From contig NZ_CP031716.1 of the NCBI RefSeq assembly GCF_001696605.3, positions 3,596,001-3,660,000 of the forward strand: a stretch of 64,000 nucleotides of DNA, written 5' to 3'. This document shows positions 20,174 through 32,154 of the stretch, piece after piece. Source of the DNA: Acinetobacter wuhouensis. Lineage in GTDB: Bacteria > Pseudomonadota > Gammaproteobacteria > Pseudomonadales > Moraxellaceae. How positions within the stretch are numbered: position 1 is the first letter of the stretch; every line of letters begins with the position of its first letter. The position numbers were made by a program, and so were the translations under genes. The notes below the pieces were generated by a model. It saw only the letters and a list, made by a program, of their open reading frames with translations. It was not told the DNA's origin and searched no databases.

Positions 20174-20617
20174 ATGCAACTGATTATTTTTACAGGTGTT
20201 CAAGCTTCTGGTAAATCAACTTTTTATCAGCAATATTTCTATCACACACATCTGCGTTTAAACCTAGATATGCTGAAAACACGACATCGTGAAAACATCT
20301 TATTTGAGGCTGCCCTTACCTCTAAAACCAAGATAGTTATTGATAATACCAACATGACCCGCGCTGATCGTGAACGTTATATACAGCGAGCCAAAGATGC
20401 CGAATTTGAAATCATTTCATATTATTTTGAAACAGATCTGCACAGCACTTTACAACGTAATGCACAACGTGAAGGCAAAGCCAATATCCCTGAAAAAGGC
20501 GTGAGAGCAACTTTGCAACGTTTGGAAATTCCACGACAATCGGAAGGCTTTGACGAGTTATTTAAAGTCAATTTGGTTGAAAATGATGGCTTTGCAATTC
20601 ATGTTATATCTGAATAA
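20174..20617 (+). CDS. Small P-loop kinase (AAA_33, polynucleotide-kinase-like)
   Basis: A 147-residue cytoplasmic P-loop protein. Walker A is GVQASGKST at 8-16. The Asp-containing LRLNLDMLKTRHRE and VIDNTNMTRADRERYI match the 5'-kinase domain of T4 Pnkp-type proteins and related AAA_33 kinases. The lid has the Arg-rich TLQRNAQREGK. There is no phosphatase or ligase domain, so the substrate (RNA/DNA 5'-OH or a small molecule) is open. It converges with the 105-residue hypothetical gene, with 3 bp between stops. Confidence 0.85.
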   Translation: MQLIIFTGVQASGKSTFYQQYFYHTHLRLNLDMLKTRHRENILFEAALTSKTKIVIDNTNMTRADRERYIQRAKDAEFEIISYYFETDLHSTLQRNAQREGKANIPEKGVRATLQRLEIPRQSEGFDELFKVNLVENDGFAIHVISE

Positions 20618-20620
20618 AAA

Positions 20621-20938
20621 TTAACGTGTTGCCATTCGCCAAGCTTTAAATGCAGTTTGAATCTCTTGTTGAATCTGTTCAGGAACAGCACGCGCTTCTA
20701 AATTGGAAAAATCACCACGATAGGTTTCTGCGACAATTGCATTGGTCAAATCTTCAATCGCCACTCTACCCTGTTGTTTAAACTCTTCCGCTTCTGAGTC
20801 TGTGAGCTGAATATCCCAACACGATACAACAGAACTCATATCCACAGCGATGCTCAAATAATATTGGTCTTGGTTTTGGTAAAGTTCCCAAAAGTGGGGT
20901 TGTTGATCAATCAGTTTTAACATCGTCGAATCAGCCAT
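20621..20938 (-). CDS. Hypothetical protein
   Basis: A 105-residue acidic protein without signal peptide or membrane segment. It has conserved-looking aromatic positions (HFWELYQNQDQYYLSIAVDM, SCWDIQL) and a helical C-terminal half. It resembles small conserved cytoplasmic proteins of Acinetobacter, but I cannot name a family. It is convergent with the P-loop kinase gene. Confidence 0.7.
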   Translation of the reverse strand: MADSTMLKLIDQQPHFWELYQNQDQYYLSIAVDMSSVVSCWDIQLTDSEAEEFKQQGRVAIEDLTNAIVAETYRGDFSNLEARAVPEQIQQEIQTAFKAWRMATR

Positions 20939-21144
20939 TAAACATAGAGGGAATTACTTAATCTCCATTTATACAAAAAATTGCGATAAAAGGCATCATT
21001 TCATTTTTGATTAAGTCTAAATTATTCAGCACATTGATTGAGCAATCATGAAAACCAATACATTATGAATGATGCAACATTTACAAAAATCAGATGCCCT
21101 GGTAAGATTCTATACCCAAGCTATAAACTTCCACCGTGCTTAAA

Positions 21145-22242
21145 ATGAAGCAAATCCACATTAAATTAAACGAACAACTTCATCATGATCTTCGTATTGA
21201 ATGTGCGAAACGGAATATTTGCATTCAAGACTATGTTGCTGAATTATTATATAAAAATTTAAAAAATTCGAATACGACAGACCTGCTTTCTCCATTGGAC
21301 AATCACTTTAAATTCATTGATCTATTTTCAGGCATTGGCGGTATTCGCTTACCGTTTCAAGAACTTGGTGGAGAATGCGTATTTAGTTCAGAAATTGATA
21401 AATTTGCCAAACAAACCTATCAAGCATATTACGATGACTTACCCGCGGGTGATATCACGCAAATTGTACCAAGTGAAATTCCAAACTTTGATGTGTTACT
21501 CGCTGGTTTTCCCTGCCAACCCTTTAGCCAAGCAGGTCAACGTAAAGGCTTCGATGATACGCGTGGAACGATGTTCTTTTATATCGAAGAAATTATTAGA
21601 ATAAAAAAACCACGCGCTTTTCTACTGGAAAATGTCAAAGGTCTAAAAGGTCATGATAAGGGCAATACCTTTAAAGTGATTTGTAAACATTTAAATGACT
21701 TAGGCTATCAAATTCATCATCAAATCTTGGCTGCCAAAGATTTTGGCCTACCGCAAAATAGAGAACGAATTTATATTGTTGGCTTTCTTGAAGAGGATGC
21801 TTATAACAAATTTCATTTTCCAGAACCTTTAAATATCGCAACCAAAGTCGGTGATATTTTAGAAAAGAATGTTGCTGAAAAATATACAATTTCCGATCGT
21901 TTATGGGAAGGACATCAGCGTCGTAAACTAGAGCATGCCAGAAAAGGCAATGGTTTTGGCTATTCAATGGTCGATGAAAACTCAGCTTACACCAATACTA
22001 TTTCTGCGCGTTACAATAAAGACGGTTCTGAAATTCTGATTTCGCAAGGTGAAAATAAGAACCCGAGAAAATTAACCCCTATTGAGGCAGCACGACTACA
22101 AGGTTTCCCAGATGAATTAGTGATTAAAGCCAGAGAAGCCGGTGTTTCGGATGCCCAACTGTATAAACAATTCGGGAATTCTGTCGCGGTGAGTGTCATC
22201 CGTGCAATTGCTCAGAATATGGTAAAAGCTTTGGAAAATTAG
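21145..22242 (+). CDS. DNA (cytosine-5) methyltransferase with N-terminal ribbon-helix-helix domain
   Basis: A 365-residue enzyme that transfers a methyl group from SAM to C5 of cytosine. The ordered motifs are present: I (FIDLFSGIGG, 57-66), IV (GFPCQPFSQAGQRKG, catalytic Cys124), VI (ENV, 162-164), VIII (QNRER, 204-208), IX (LTPIEAARLQGFPD) and X (QFGNSVAV). The target-recognition region is short, as in M.HhaI-like enzymes. Residues 1-41 (MKQIHIKLNEQLHHDLRIEC and on) look like an Arc/MetJ-type DNA-binding domain, an unusual addition. A GTG nine bases upstream is the alternative start. No restriction endonuclease is adjacent, so it seems to be an orphan; the target site is unknown. Confidence 0.92.
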   Translation: MKQIHIKLNEQLHHDLRIECAKRNICIQDYVAELLYKNLKNSNTTDLLSPLDNHFKFIDLFSGIGGIRLPFQELGGECVFSSEIDKFAKQTYQAYYDDLPAGDITQIVPSEIPNFDVLLAGFPCQPFSQAGQRKGFDDTRGTMFFYIEEIIRIKKPRAFLLENVKGLKGHDKGNTFKVICKHLNDLGYQIHHQILAAKDFGLPQNRERIYIVGFLEEDAYNKFHFPEPLNIATKVGDILEKNVAEKYTISDRLWEGHQRRKLEHARKGNGFGYSMVDENSAYTNTISARYNKDGSEILISQGENKNPRKLTPIEAARLQGFPDELVIKAREAGVSDAQLYKQFGNSVAVSVIRAIAQNMVKALEN

Positions 22243-22283
22243 CAATATCAGTCACTTGTATTTTTAAATAATTCTACCATCTT

Positions 22284-22311
22284 AAACGGTATTGTATTTA
22301 AATGCCGTTTT
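22284..22311 (+). terminator. Probable terminator after the methyltransferase
   Basis: AAACGGTATT / AATGCCGTTT stem (one wobble pair, 7-base loop) followed by a short T-run. Confidence 0.6.
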
Positions 22312-22498
22312 CAGGTTTAACTTATTGTCAGCCAAAGCTGAATCACTTTGATTCTGAATACATCCCGCATGATTTTTAATAGTTTAAACTTCCCTGCTGT
22401 TCGTAAATCAGCCCGATCTATCTCTTCTTTAAAATCAATCCTTGGTTCATTTCGCAACTTAAACAAATTTCCATCTAATTGAGCAATATTTAAAACAT

Positions 22499-22522
22499 AA
22501 AAAAACCGCCCTTTCGGACGGT
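22499..22522 (-). terminator. ATP synthase operon terminator
   Basis: Leftward, AACCGTCC and GGGCGGTT form a GC-rich stem followed by a T-run, 22 bases after the atpC stop. It closes the atp operon. Confidence 0.9.
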
Positions 22523-22543
22523 TCTTCAATCTCAAACTGCGTC

Positions 22544-22963
22544 TTATTGAGCGCGGTTTTTGATTTTGCGGATGGTTTCCAACTGAGCAGCAGTTTCTGC
22601 AAGAGCAGCCAAAGCAGCAGCAGAGTCCAAGTCGCTCTTTTGATTTGCTAACAATTGTTCAGCATTTTTACGTGCTTCGATAATTGCTGCTTCATCAAGG
22701 CTTTCCGCGCGTACAGCTGTATCTGCAAGAACAGTTACAACATGCGGTTGAACTTCAAGAACACCACCAGATACATAGATTAACTCTTCTGTACCGTTCT
22801 CAAGCAGAACGCGAATCGCGCCCGGCTTAAGTAAAGTTACTAACGGAGCGTGACCAGGCATAATACCCAATTCACCGCCAGCACCTTTTGCGATAAGCAT
22901 TGTTACAGTGCCTGAGTACAAAGACTCTTTAACACTTACAACGTCACATTGCATAGTCGACAT
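22544..22963 (-). CDS. atpC: ATP synthase F1 epsilon subunit
   Basis: A 139-residue central-stalk subunit that couples rotation to catalysis and inhibits ATP hydrolysis. It has the N-terminal beta-sandwich (about 1-85, with GELGIMPGHAPLVTLLKPGA) and C-terminal helical hairpin (about 90-139, ending in IRKIKNR). It is last in the leftward atp operon, 27 bp after atpD. Confidence 0.98.
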   Translation of the reverse strand: MSTMQCDVVSVKESLYSGTVTMLIAKGAGGELGIMPGHAPLVTLLKPGAIRVLLENGTEELIYVSGGVLEVQPHVVTVLADTAVRAESLDEAAIIEARKNAEQLLANQKSDLDSAAALAALAETAAQLETIRKIKNRAQ

Positions 22964-22990
22964 GTGAATCTCCTAAATTAGAGTTGCTAA

Positions 22991-24400
<1,410 letters not shown>

Positions 24401-24411
24401 TCAAAATAATG

Positions 24412-25281
24412 TTAAACGGCAGCGGCACCACCAACGATCTCAGAAATTTCCTGAGTAATCGCGGCTTGACGCAGCTTGTTATAAATGAGTTGTAGGCTCT
24501 TGATGAGGTCACCTGCGTTGTCAGTTGCAGCTTTCATTGCAACCATACGAGCAGACTGCTCACACGCGATGTTTTCAATCACGCCTTGATACACCATAGA
24601 CTCAATGTAACGAACCAATAAACCATTTAAAAGCTCTTCAGCTTCTGGTTCATATAGGTAGTCCCAACCGTATTGACGGTTTAGACCCTCGCTCTCTTCA
24701 GCAGCAGCTAAAGGAACAAGTTGTTCGATTTTTTGGTTTTGAGTCATGGCATTGACAAAGCCGTTTGACACAAGATAAATACGATCTAATTCGCCTTTAT
24801 CAAATGCGTCTAACATCACCTGTACAGAACCAGTTAACTGTTCAAGACCTGGAGCATCACCTAAGTTGGTTGTTGCACCCAGCACTTTACCGCCGTAGTT
24901 TTTAAAAAACGAAACCGCTTTTTGACCAATCAAAGCAAATTGAACTTCAATTGACTGCTCTTGTTGCTGTTGTACGTGTTTAACCACTTTTTTGAACAAG
25001 TTAATGTTCAAACCACCAGCAAGGCCACGATCTGAAGAAACAATGATATAGCCAACGCGTTTTACAGGGCGTTCAACCATATAACGATGTTTGTATTCAG
25101 GATTCGCTTGTACCAAATGAGCAATTACACGGTGCATATTTTCGGCATACGGACGGCCCTGAGCCATGCGCTCTTGCGCACGACGCATCTTAGAAGCTGC
25201 TACCATTTGCATCGCTCGAGTAATCTTCTGCGTGCTCTTGATACTAGCTACTTTGGCGCGAATTTCTTTTAAATTTGCCAT
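24412..25281 (-). CDS. atpG: ATP synthase F1 gamma subunit
   Basis: A 289-residue rotor shaft. The N-terminal [20 protein letters not shown] helix and the C-terminal [14 protein letters not shown] helix (here [20 protein letters not shown]) that form the coiled coil are both intact. The middle is the usual alpha/beta domain ([16 protein letters not shown]). It is 26 bp upstream of atpD. Confidence 0.98.
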   Translation of the reverse strand: MANLKEIRAKVASIKSTQKITRAMQMVAASKMRRAQERMAQGRPYAENMHRVIAHLVQANPEYKHRYMVERPVKRVGYIIVSSDRGLAGGLNINLFKKVVKHVQQQQEQSIEVQFALIGQKAVSFFKNYGGKVLGATTNLGDAPGLEQLTGSVQVMLDAFDKGELDRIYLVSNGFVNAMTQNQKIEQLVPLAAAEESEGLNRQYGWDYLYEPEAEELLNGLLVRYIESMVYQGVIENIACEQSARMVAMKAATDNAGDLIKSLQLIYNKLRQAAITQEISEIVGGAAAV

Positions 25282-25369
25282 ACGCTTAACCTAGTATTCG
25301 AAAGCCCTTTCGAGCTTTCGAAGGTTGATCCGTGAACCAAACCAACACTAAATCCAACTAAGTTGAATA

Positions 25370-26914
25370 TTAGTAAGTTTGAGTCGCTTTAAAGCTTTCA
25401 ATACCAGCTTTGAATGCTGCTTCGATATCTTTATCCCAAGCACCAGTCTCATCAATTTTTTGCATTAACGCAGCATGTTCTGCACGGAAGTAAGAAACTA
25501 ACGCAGCATCAAATGCAACGATTTTCTTCACTTCTACGTCAGCCATATAACCTTCGTTAGATGCATAAATTGAAACAGCTTGGTCAGCAATTGAATATGG
25601 AGCATATTGTTTTTGCTTCATTAATTCAGTTACACGTTGACCATGTTCAAGTTGCTTACGAGTTGCTTCATCAAGGTCAGAAGCGAACTGAGCAAACGCT
25701 GCCAATTCACGATATTGAGCCAAAGCAGTACGGATACCACCAGACAATTTTTTGATGACCTTAGTTTGCGCTGAACCACCAACACGAGATACAGAGATAC
25801 CCGCGTTCACTGCAGGACGAATACCTGAGTTGAATAATGATGTTTCAAGGAAGATCTGACCATCTGTAATCGAAATTACGTTTGTTGGTACGAATGCAGA
25901 TACGTCACCCGCTTGAGTTTCAATGATCGGTAATGCAGTCAAAGAACCAGTTTGGCCTTTAACTTCACCTTTCGTGAATTGCTCAACGTAGTCAGCAGAA
26001 ACGCGCGAAGCACGCTCAAGAAGACGAGAGTGAAGATAGAATACGTCACCAGGATACGCTTCACGACCTGGTGGACGACGAAGAAGCAATGAAATTTGAC
26101 GGTAAGCAACAGCTTGCTTAGACAAATCATCATAAATAATCAAAGCGTCTTCACCGCGGTCACGGAAGTATTCACCCATTGTACAGCCAGAATACGGAGC
26201 AAGGAAAAGCATTGCTGCTGGATCCGCTGCCGCTGCTGCTACAACAGTTGTATACGCCATAGCACCAGTTTCTTCTAGCTTACGTACAACGTTTGCAATC
26301 GTTGATTGTTTTTGACCAACTGCAACGTAAACACATTTAATGCCAGAATTTTTCTGAGCAATGATCGCATCGATCGCCATCGCTGTTTTACCAGTTTGAC
26401 GGTCACCGATGATCAACTCACGCTGACCACGGCCTACTGGAATCATTGTATCTACTGATTTATAACCAGTTTGTACAGGTTCATCCACTGATTGACGCCA
26501 AATTACACCAGGTGCAACTTTTTCAACTTTATCAGTCAATTTTGCGTCAATTGGGCCTTTACCATCAATCGGGTTACCAAGAGCATCTACTACACGGCCT
26601 AAAAGTTCTGGACCAACCGGAACTTCTAATACACGACCTGTGCAACGCGCTTTTTGGCCTTCTTGAAGGCTTAAGTAGTTACCTAAAACAACGACGCCCA
26701 CTGAATCCTGTTCTAGGTTCAGTGCCATACCGTATAAGCCGCCGTCGAATTCGATCATTTCACCGTACATAGCATCAGCTAAGCCGTGAATACGCACAAT
26801 ACCGTCGGAAACCATAACAATGGTTCCTTCGTTCTTAGCGGTCGCGCTGGTGTCCAGATCGCCGATACGCTGTTTAATGAGCGCACTGATCTCGGATGGA
26901 TTCAGTTGTTGCAT
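25370..26914 (-). CDS. atpA: ATP synthase F1 alpha subunit
   Basis: A 514-residue non-catalytic nucleotide-binding subunit. It starts [10 protein letters not shown], with P-loop GDRQTGKT at 170-177 and the conserved [20 protein letters not shown] segment. The ATG 15 bases upstream would add five residues; the chosen start follows TGAGGT at a good distance and gives the usual N-terminus. It lies between atpH and atpG. Confidence 0.98.
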   Translation of the reverse strand: MQQLNPSEISALIKQRIGDLDTSATAKNEGTIVMVSDGIVRIHGLADAMYGEMIEFDGGLYGMALNLEQDSVGVVVLGNYLSLQEGQKARCTGRVLEVPVGPELLGRVVDALGNPIDGKGPIDAKLTDKVEKVAPGVIWRQSVDEPVQTGYKSVDTMIPVGRGQRELIIGDRQTGKTAMAIDAIIAQKNSGIKCVYVAVGQKQSTIANVVRKLEETGAMAYTTVVAAAAADPAAMLFLAPYSGCTMGEYFRDRGEDALIIYDDLSKQAVAYRQISLLLRRPPGREAYPGDVFYLHSRLLERASRVSADYVEQFTKGEVKGQTGSLTALPIIETQAGDVSAFVPTNVISITDGQIFLETSLFNSGIRPAVNAGISVSRVGGSAQTKVIKKLSGGIRTALAQYRELAAFAQFASDLDEATRKQLEHGQRVTELMKQKQYAPYSIADQAVSIYASNEGYMADVEVKKIVAFDAALVSYFRAEHAALMQKIDETGAWDKDIEAAFKAGIESFKATQTY

Positions 26915-26973
26915 TGCGCTATACCTCAATCTTTTATTAGTTCAGTCTTCGTCTTTGCAGTGATTGTTAACAA

Positions 26974-27510
26974 TTACGCTAAAAGACGAGTACGCATTTT
27001 TTCAAGCTTGCTAAGCGCAGAATCATCTATCACTTGGTCGCCTGCACGAATAACAACACCAGCAATCAATGCTGGATTTACTTCTACTGTAACTTTCACA
27101 GCGCTGTTCAAACGTTTTTCCAACGCATGAGCCAACTTCTGTTCTTGTACTGAATCAAGCGGAAAAGCTGATTCAATCACAACGTCAACAGTGTTGTTAT
27201 TTTGCGATTTGAGTTGTTCAAATTCTGCTTCAATTTCAGGTAACAAAGTCAAACGACCATTGTCAGCAAGAAGTGTCAAAAAGTTTGACACTGCTTCAGT
27301 TTGCTGTTCACCTAAAACTTTCGCAAAAAGTGCAACCTGCTCAACAGGTGTCAACTCAGGGCGATTTAAATAAGCGGAGAATGCTTCATCTTGCACCGCA
27401 GCACTGAGCACTTGTAATGCTTGTGACCAAGAGTCAGTTGCATTTTGCTCAGATGCATAAGCAAATGCTGCTTTAGCGTATGGGCGTGCCAACGTCAAGA
27501 GTTCAGCCAT
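26974..27510 (-). CDS. atpH: ATP synthase F1 delta subunit
   Basis: A 178-residue peripheral-stalk subunit linking F1 to the b dimer. It has the N-terminal helical bundle ([16 protein letters not shown]) and the C-terminal signature region ([20 protein letters not shown]). Start and length are typical. It is 12 bp after atpF. Confidence 0.98.
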   Translation of the reverse strand: MAELLTLARPYAKAAFAYASEQNATDSWSQALQVLSAAVQDEAFSAYLNRPELTPVEQVALFAKVLGEQQTEAVSNFLTLLADNGRLTLLPEIEAEFEQLKSQNNNTVDVVIESAFPLDSVQEQKLAHALEKRLNSAVKVTVEVNPALIAGVVIRAGDQVIDDSALSKLEKMRTRLLA

Positions 27511-27521
27511 ATTCGCCTCTC

Positions 27522-27992
27522 TTAAAGTTTAGCAGCCAGCTGATTCAGCATGGCATTATGAGCTTCTGCGTCAACTTGTTGGTTCAGAATTTTTTCTGCA
27601 CCAGCAACTGCAAGAGCAGCAACTTGTTGACGTAATTCTTCGCGAGCAGAATTGATGTCTTGGTCAACAGCTTCTTTCGCTTGTTGACGAATACGCTCAC
27701 CTTCAGCAGATGCTTGAGTACGCGCTTCTTCGACCAATTGTGCCGCACGGCGGTTCGCTTGTTCGATCAATTGAGCCGCTTGTGCTTTTGCTGCGTCAAT
27801 TTCTGTCTTCACTTGTGCTTGCGCATCAGCAAGATCAGCTTTTGCTTTTTCAGCAGCATTTAAGCCATCAGCGATTTTACGCTGACGCTCACTAATCGCA
27901 TTGATTAGTGGTGGCCATACAAACTTCATGCAGAATGCGACAAAAATCGCAAATGCAATCGCTTGGCCAATCAATGTGAGGTTGATATTCAT
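27522..27992 (-). CDS. atpF: ATP synthase F0 subunit b
   Basis: A 156-residue stator subunit. One N-terminal membrane helix (about 5-27, [20 protein letters not shown]) is followed by a long Ala/Glu/Lys/Gln-rich coiled coil reaching toward F1. It is encoded between atpE and atpH. Confidence 0.98.
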   Translation of the reverse strand: MNINLTLIGQAIAFAIFVAFCMKFVWPPLINAISERQRKIADGLNAAEKAKADLADAQAQVKTEIDAAKAQAAQLIEQANRRAAQLVEEARTQASAEGERIRQQAKEAVDQDINSAREELRQQVAALAVAGAEKILNQQVDAEAHNAMLNQLAAKL

Positions 27993-28031
27993 TGCAAATT
28001 CCTCAATGGTTTAATTTAGGAATTAAGCTGA

Positions 28032-28286
<255 letters not shown>

Positions 28287-28361
28287 TCAGAGGTTAGGTT
28301 TTATACCAAATTAAGTTAAAAAAACTGTACCTAACCACCGGTTGATAGTTAGGTAATACCA

Positions 28362-29240
<879 letters not shown>

Positions 29241-29347
29241 TCACACCTGGTCAATGTAAAAAAACTAATAGAATAAAACGAATATCGCGTGCTGCTTGAT
29301 ATCTCGCCTATTCCTGAAAAACTTTTCAATTTTTGCTGTGTTTATAC

Positions 29348-29740
29348 TCATTTTTGTAAACGGGTTGCCCAAAAAGGAGCGATCCACGTCATGGCTTGTA
29401 CAAGTATAAAACCACAAAACAAAGCCACCGGGGATAACGGCTGGACATTGCTTAAAATTAAAATGAATCCAACGATCACAATTGCAAATTTGCCCATCAT
29501 GCCTCGGTACATGTTCGAAAGAACCTGTTTTGAAGCACGTGCGCCTGCTGCTCGAAACGACTGCCATGAAAAATAACAACTGGCAAGCCAACAAATGAAC
29601 GCACCTAATGCTGCACTCAAAGCCGCAGTCGAGTCTTTCAAGACCCACGCTATCAAGGCTGAAACAGGAATCATTATTGCTTGCAAATAGACCAAAGCTT
29701 TTGCTAATCGTCGGTCAATCATGCGACTAGTTGGGCTCAT
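29348..29740 (-). CDS. atpI: ATP synthase assembly protein AtpI
   Basis: A 130-residue inner-membrane protein with four hydrophobic helices (ALVYLQAIMIPVSALIAW, AALGAFICWLASCYF, FAIVIVGFILILS, VALFCGFILVQAMTW). It is first in the atp operon, where AtpI helps c-ring assembly. An overlapping frame on the same strand (29265-29648) is spurious. Confidence 0.93.
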   Translation of the reverse strand: MSPTSRMIDRRLAKALVYLQAIMIPVSALIAWVLKDSTAALSAALGAFICWLASCYFSWQSFRAAGARASKQVLSNMYRGMMGKFAIVIVGFILILSNVQPLSPVALFCGFILVQAMTWIAPFWATRLQK

Positions 29741-29804
29741 TTTTTATCCACTCACAGCATATATGCTTGACAAGTTTAGCTGATGATCGTTTTTAATCGC
29801 AGGC

Positions 29805-29833
29805 ATTATAGAGTTACACCCCTGAACATGCAA
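29805..29833 (-). promoter_or_regulatory. atp operon promoter (sigma70)
   Basis: Leftward TTGCAT (29833-29828), a 17-base spacer and a perfect TATAAT (29810-29805), 65 bp before atpI. This is the best promoter match in the window outside rrn. Confidence 0.75.
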
Positions 29834-29911
29834 TCTTTTCCCGACCTTAGTCGTGTTTTTTTCGATATTCATGGTGCTTTTCATATGTACGATTGTTGAT
29901 TATTTTTTGCA

Positions 29912-30754
29912 TCATTTTCGTGCATTAAGTACACAAGCTTGTGTTTCTTGTGCCAAAGTCCGCCAAGCAACCACAAAATCTTGTTGTTTTGCCAATGACT
30001 CATCTACCGATTGAAAGGTAATTTCACCCAATTTACGGTACTGACTTGGACTGGTACTGGCTTCTGCCAATAAGCACATTTTTTTGTAAGGGCGCGTGTC
30101 ATTCATATATTTAATTTGTGTTACCGTTGGTGCCACATGGGGATCATCGGTCATTGCCCCCGCAAATTTCAAGTTCAAAGAACGCTCTAAATATTGATAT
30201 GCATCATGATATGCCCAATAAGGTCGTACTGTACCTACGCCTATGTATTTTTGCGAAACAAGCAACATCTCATTGGCAAATTTTTTGGCATTATTCCAAT
30301 ACGCTGTTTTATTTTCTGGATGCTGTTGTGAACGCAAAGCGGCAATAAAGAAGCCAATGCGCACCGCATTATTTGGATCTAGCCAAACATGAGTATCCAT
30401 GGTGTCTTTTAAAGCAATGCCACGTGTGCTACGCAATGGCAAAGCTTGAATAATGCCTGAGTTGAGAATAGAAATCGCTTTTGCATTATTCGCCAAGACT
30501 CTTTCTAACGGTGCTTCGTGTTCTTTGCCTAGCCAAATCACCAAAGAAGCATCCATGATTGTTTTACGATTATCAGGAGTGAGCTGTACGTCATGTCCCG
30601 ACTGATTTCCTAAAAGTAAAACAGGTTCTTCCACACCTTGGGTAATCGATTTTGCGATGAGGTAAATCGGATGTGTAGAGACGACTAAAGGTGCTTGAGC
30701 CCAAGCAAGATTCGCCAATAATGCAGTTAAGCAAAAGGCAATGATGCGTTTCAT
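29912..30754 (-). CDS. znuA: Zinc ABC transporter substrate-binding protein ZnuA
   Basis: A 280-residue periplasmic zinc-binding protein. A signal peptide MKRIIAFCLTALLANLAWAQ precedes candidate metal ligands: His28 (VVSTHPIYLI), His79 (GKEHEAPL) or His122 (THVWLDPNN) and His183 (YHDAYQYLE), with an acidic residue near the C-terminus. The His-rich loop of E. coli ZnuA is short here (GHD only). It is divergent from zur-znuC-znuB across a single Zur box, so it is repressed when zinc is ample. Confidence 0.93.
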   Translation of the reverse strand: MKRIIAFCLTALLANLAWAQAPLVVSTHPIYLIAKSITQGVEEPVLLLGNQSGHDVQLTPDNRKTIMDASLVIWLGKEHEAPLERVLANNAKAISILNSGIIQALPLRSTRGIALKDTMDTHVWLDPNNAVRIGFFIAALRSQQHPENKTAYWNNAKKFANEMLLVSQKYIGVGTVRPYWAYHDAYQYLERSLNLKFAGAMTDDPHVAPTVTQIKYMNDTRPYKKMCLLAEASTSPSQYRKLGEITFQSVDESLAKQQDFVVAWRTLAQETQACVLNARK

Positions 30755-30780
30755 GGAAATGTATTACCAAATAAGATTCA

Positions 30781-30795
30781 TGTTATAATATAACA
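30781..30795. promoter_or_regulatory. Zur box between znuA and zur
   Basis: TGTTATA-A-TATAACA is a perfect 15-bp palindrome that matches the Zur consensus of gammaproteobacteria. It lies 26 bp from the znuA start and about 100 bp before the chosen zur start, placed to control both directions. Confidence 0.88.
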
Positions 30796-30892
30796 AATGC
30801 TAAAAAATGCCTATGCCATTCGTAACTTGATCGTGCTTCATGTTAATATTCACAATCCCCTTTCATTTAAACAAGAAGTCTTGAGGTCTGAT

Positions 30893-31390
30893 ATGAGCTT
30901 ATGTTCACACGAGCACCATGATACTTTGCATGGCGTACACGATCATCTCAATGTTGAAACTCGCCTATCAGAAGCAGAGAACCTTTGTGCAACCTCAGGG
31001 GCACGCCTTACACCTTTACGTAAAGAAGTGCTTGAGTTGATTTTAAATGCGACAGGTCCTATGGGTGCCTATGATCTTTTGGCAAAAATGAAAGGATCAG
31101 CAGAGCGCCCTGCTGCCCCACCAACGGTTTATCGCACCTTAGACTTTTTATTGGAAAAAGGGTTTATTCATCGTTTAACTTCAATCAATGCCTACATTCC
31201 GTGTTGTCATCCACGTGAAGGGCATCAAGCTGCATTTTTAATTTGTACTGAATGTCATACAGTTAAAGAAGCTTCTGCAAAAGGCTTAATCCAAGAGTTG
31301 GATGATTTAGCCGCTTCAGATCACTTCAAGCCACATCATAGTATTATTGAGATTTCAGGAATATGTCAGCAGTGCTCGAACAAAGCATGA
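30893..31390 (+). CDS. zur: Zinc uptake regulator Zur (Fur family)
   Basis: A 165-residue repressor that binds DNA when loaded with zinc. The winged helix is at about 35-95 (LTPLRKEVLELIL, PPTVYRTLDFLLEKG). The structural zinc Cys pairs are in LICTECHTVKE and GICQQCSNKA, and an HEHHD cluster is at the N-terminus. I chose the ATG at 30893, preceded by TTGAGG; the longer frame starting at 30797 begins directly on the Zur box and lacks a ribosome-binding site. Its stop overlaps znuC (ATGA). Confidence 0.95.
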   Translation: MSLCSHEHHDTLHGVHDHLNVETRLSEAENLCATSGARLTPLRKEVLELILNATGPMGAYDLLAKMKGSAERPAAPPTVYRTLDFLLEKGFIHRLTSINAYIPCCHPREGHQAAFLICTECHTVKEASAKGLIQELDDLAASDHFKPHHSIIEISGICQQCSNKA

Positions 31391-32151
31391 ACGCCGCTCT
31401 CGTTCAACTGCAACAGATCAATGTCCGGATTGATGAACGTGACATTTTGAAAAATGTTGATTTTTCACTGCAAGAAAAAGAAATTGTCACGTTGATTGGG
31501 CCGAATGGTGCGGGTAAATCAACACTGATTAAAGTGTTATTGGGCATTTTAAAACCCAATTCAGGAAAAATTGTGGGTGCAAAAAATTTAAAGCTTGCCT
31601 ATGTCCCACAAAAATTTAATCCATCACACAGCCTACCACTTCGTGTCAAAGACCTGCTTGATTTAGAAAAATGTGATAAAGCGATTAAGGCTGAAATCAT
31701 TCGTGATACTGGCATTGCCAAATTAGAACATTCTAAAGTTCAACAACTTTCAGGTGGTGAACGACAACGGGTATTGTTAGCTCGTGCTTTATTACGCCAA
31801 CCCAATGTTCTGGTCTTAGATGAACCAATGCAAGGCTTAGATATTCAATCTGAAGCAGAGCTATATGAATATGTTCGTAGCTTGCCTGAGCGTTATGGTT
31901 GCTCGATTTTAATTGTGTCACATGATTTACAATGGGTCATGCAAGGTACACAACGCGTTGTGTGTTTGAATAAGCATATTTGTTGTAGCGGTTTGCCCGA
32001 TAGCATTCAGCAACATCCTGAATATTTGGCATTATTCGGCACCAGTCGTGTTCCATATCAGCATCATCATGATCATTGTGCGCATGGCGACTCAGCAAAA
32101 ACCTGTGAACATGGTTCACATCCTCATATTCACCCAGAACCGGAAGCTTAA
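31387..32151 (+). CDS. znuC: Zinc ABC transporter ATP-binding protein ZnuC
   Basis: A 254-residue ATPase. Walker A GPNGAGKST, Q-loop YVPQK, signature LSGGERQR, Walker B VLVLDEP and the H-loop SHDL are all present. The C-terminal ~30 residues are His/Cys-rich (HHHDHCAHGD, HGSHPHIH), an extension that may sense or buffer zinc. The start overlaps the zur stop as ATGA; an in-frame ATG 24 bases upstream (31363), just after AGGA, is possible. It is encoded between zur and znuB. Confidence 0.95.
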   Translation: MNAALVQLQQINVRIDERDILKNVDFSLQEKEIVTLIGPNGAGKSTLIKVLLGILKPNSGKIVGAKNLKLAYVPQKFNPSHSLPLRVKDLLDLEKCDKAIKAEIIRDTGIAKLEHSKVQQLSGGERQRVLLARALLRQPNVLVLDEPMQGLDIQSEAELYEYVRSLPERYGCSILIVSHDLQWVMQGTQRVVCLNKHICCSGLPDSIQQHPEYLALFGTSRVPYQHHHDHCAHGDSAKTCEHGSHPHIHPEPEA

Positions 32152-32154
32152 ACC

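Noticed and set aside
22317..22535. 72-residue frame on the minus strand after atpC
   Set aside because: Its first codons are the arms of the atp operon terminator and the composition is not protein-like.
29265..29648. 127-residue frame on the minus strand
   Set aside because: It overlaps atpI in another frame; atpI has the expected four membrane helices and operon position.
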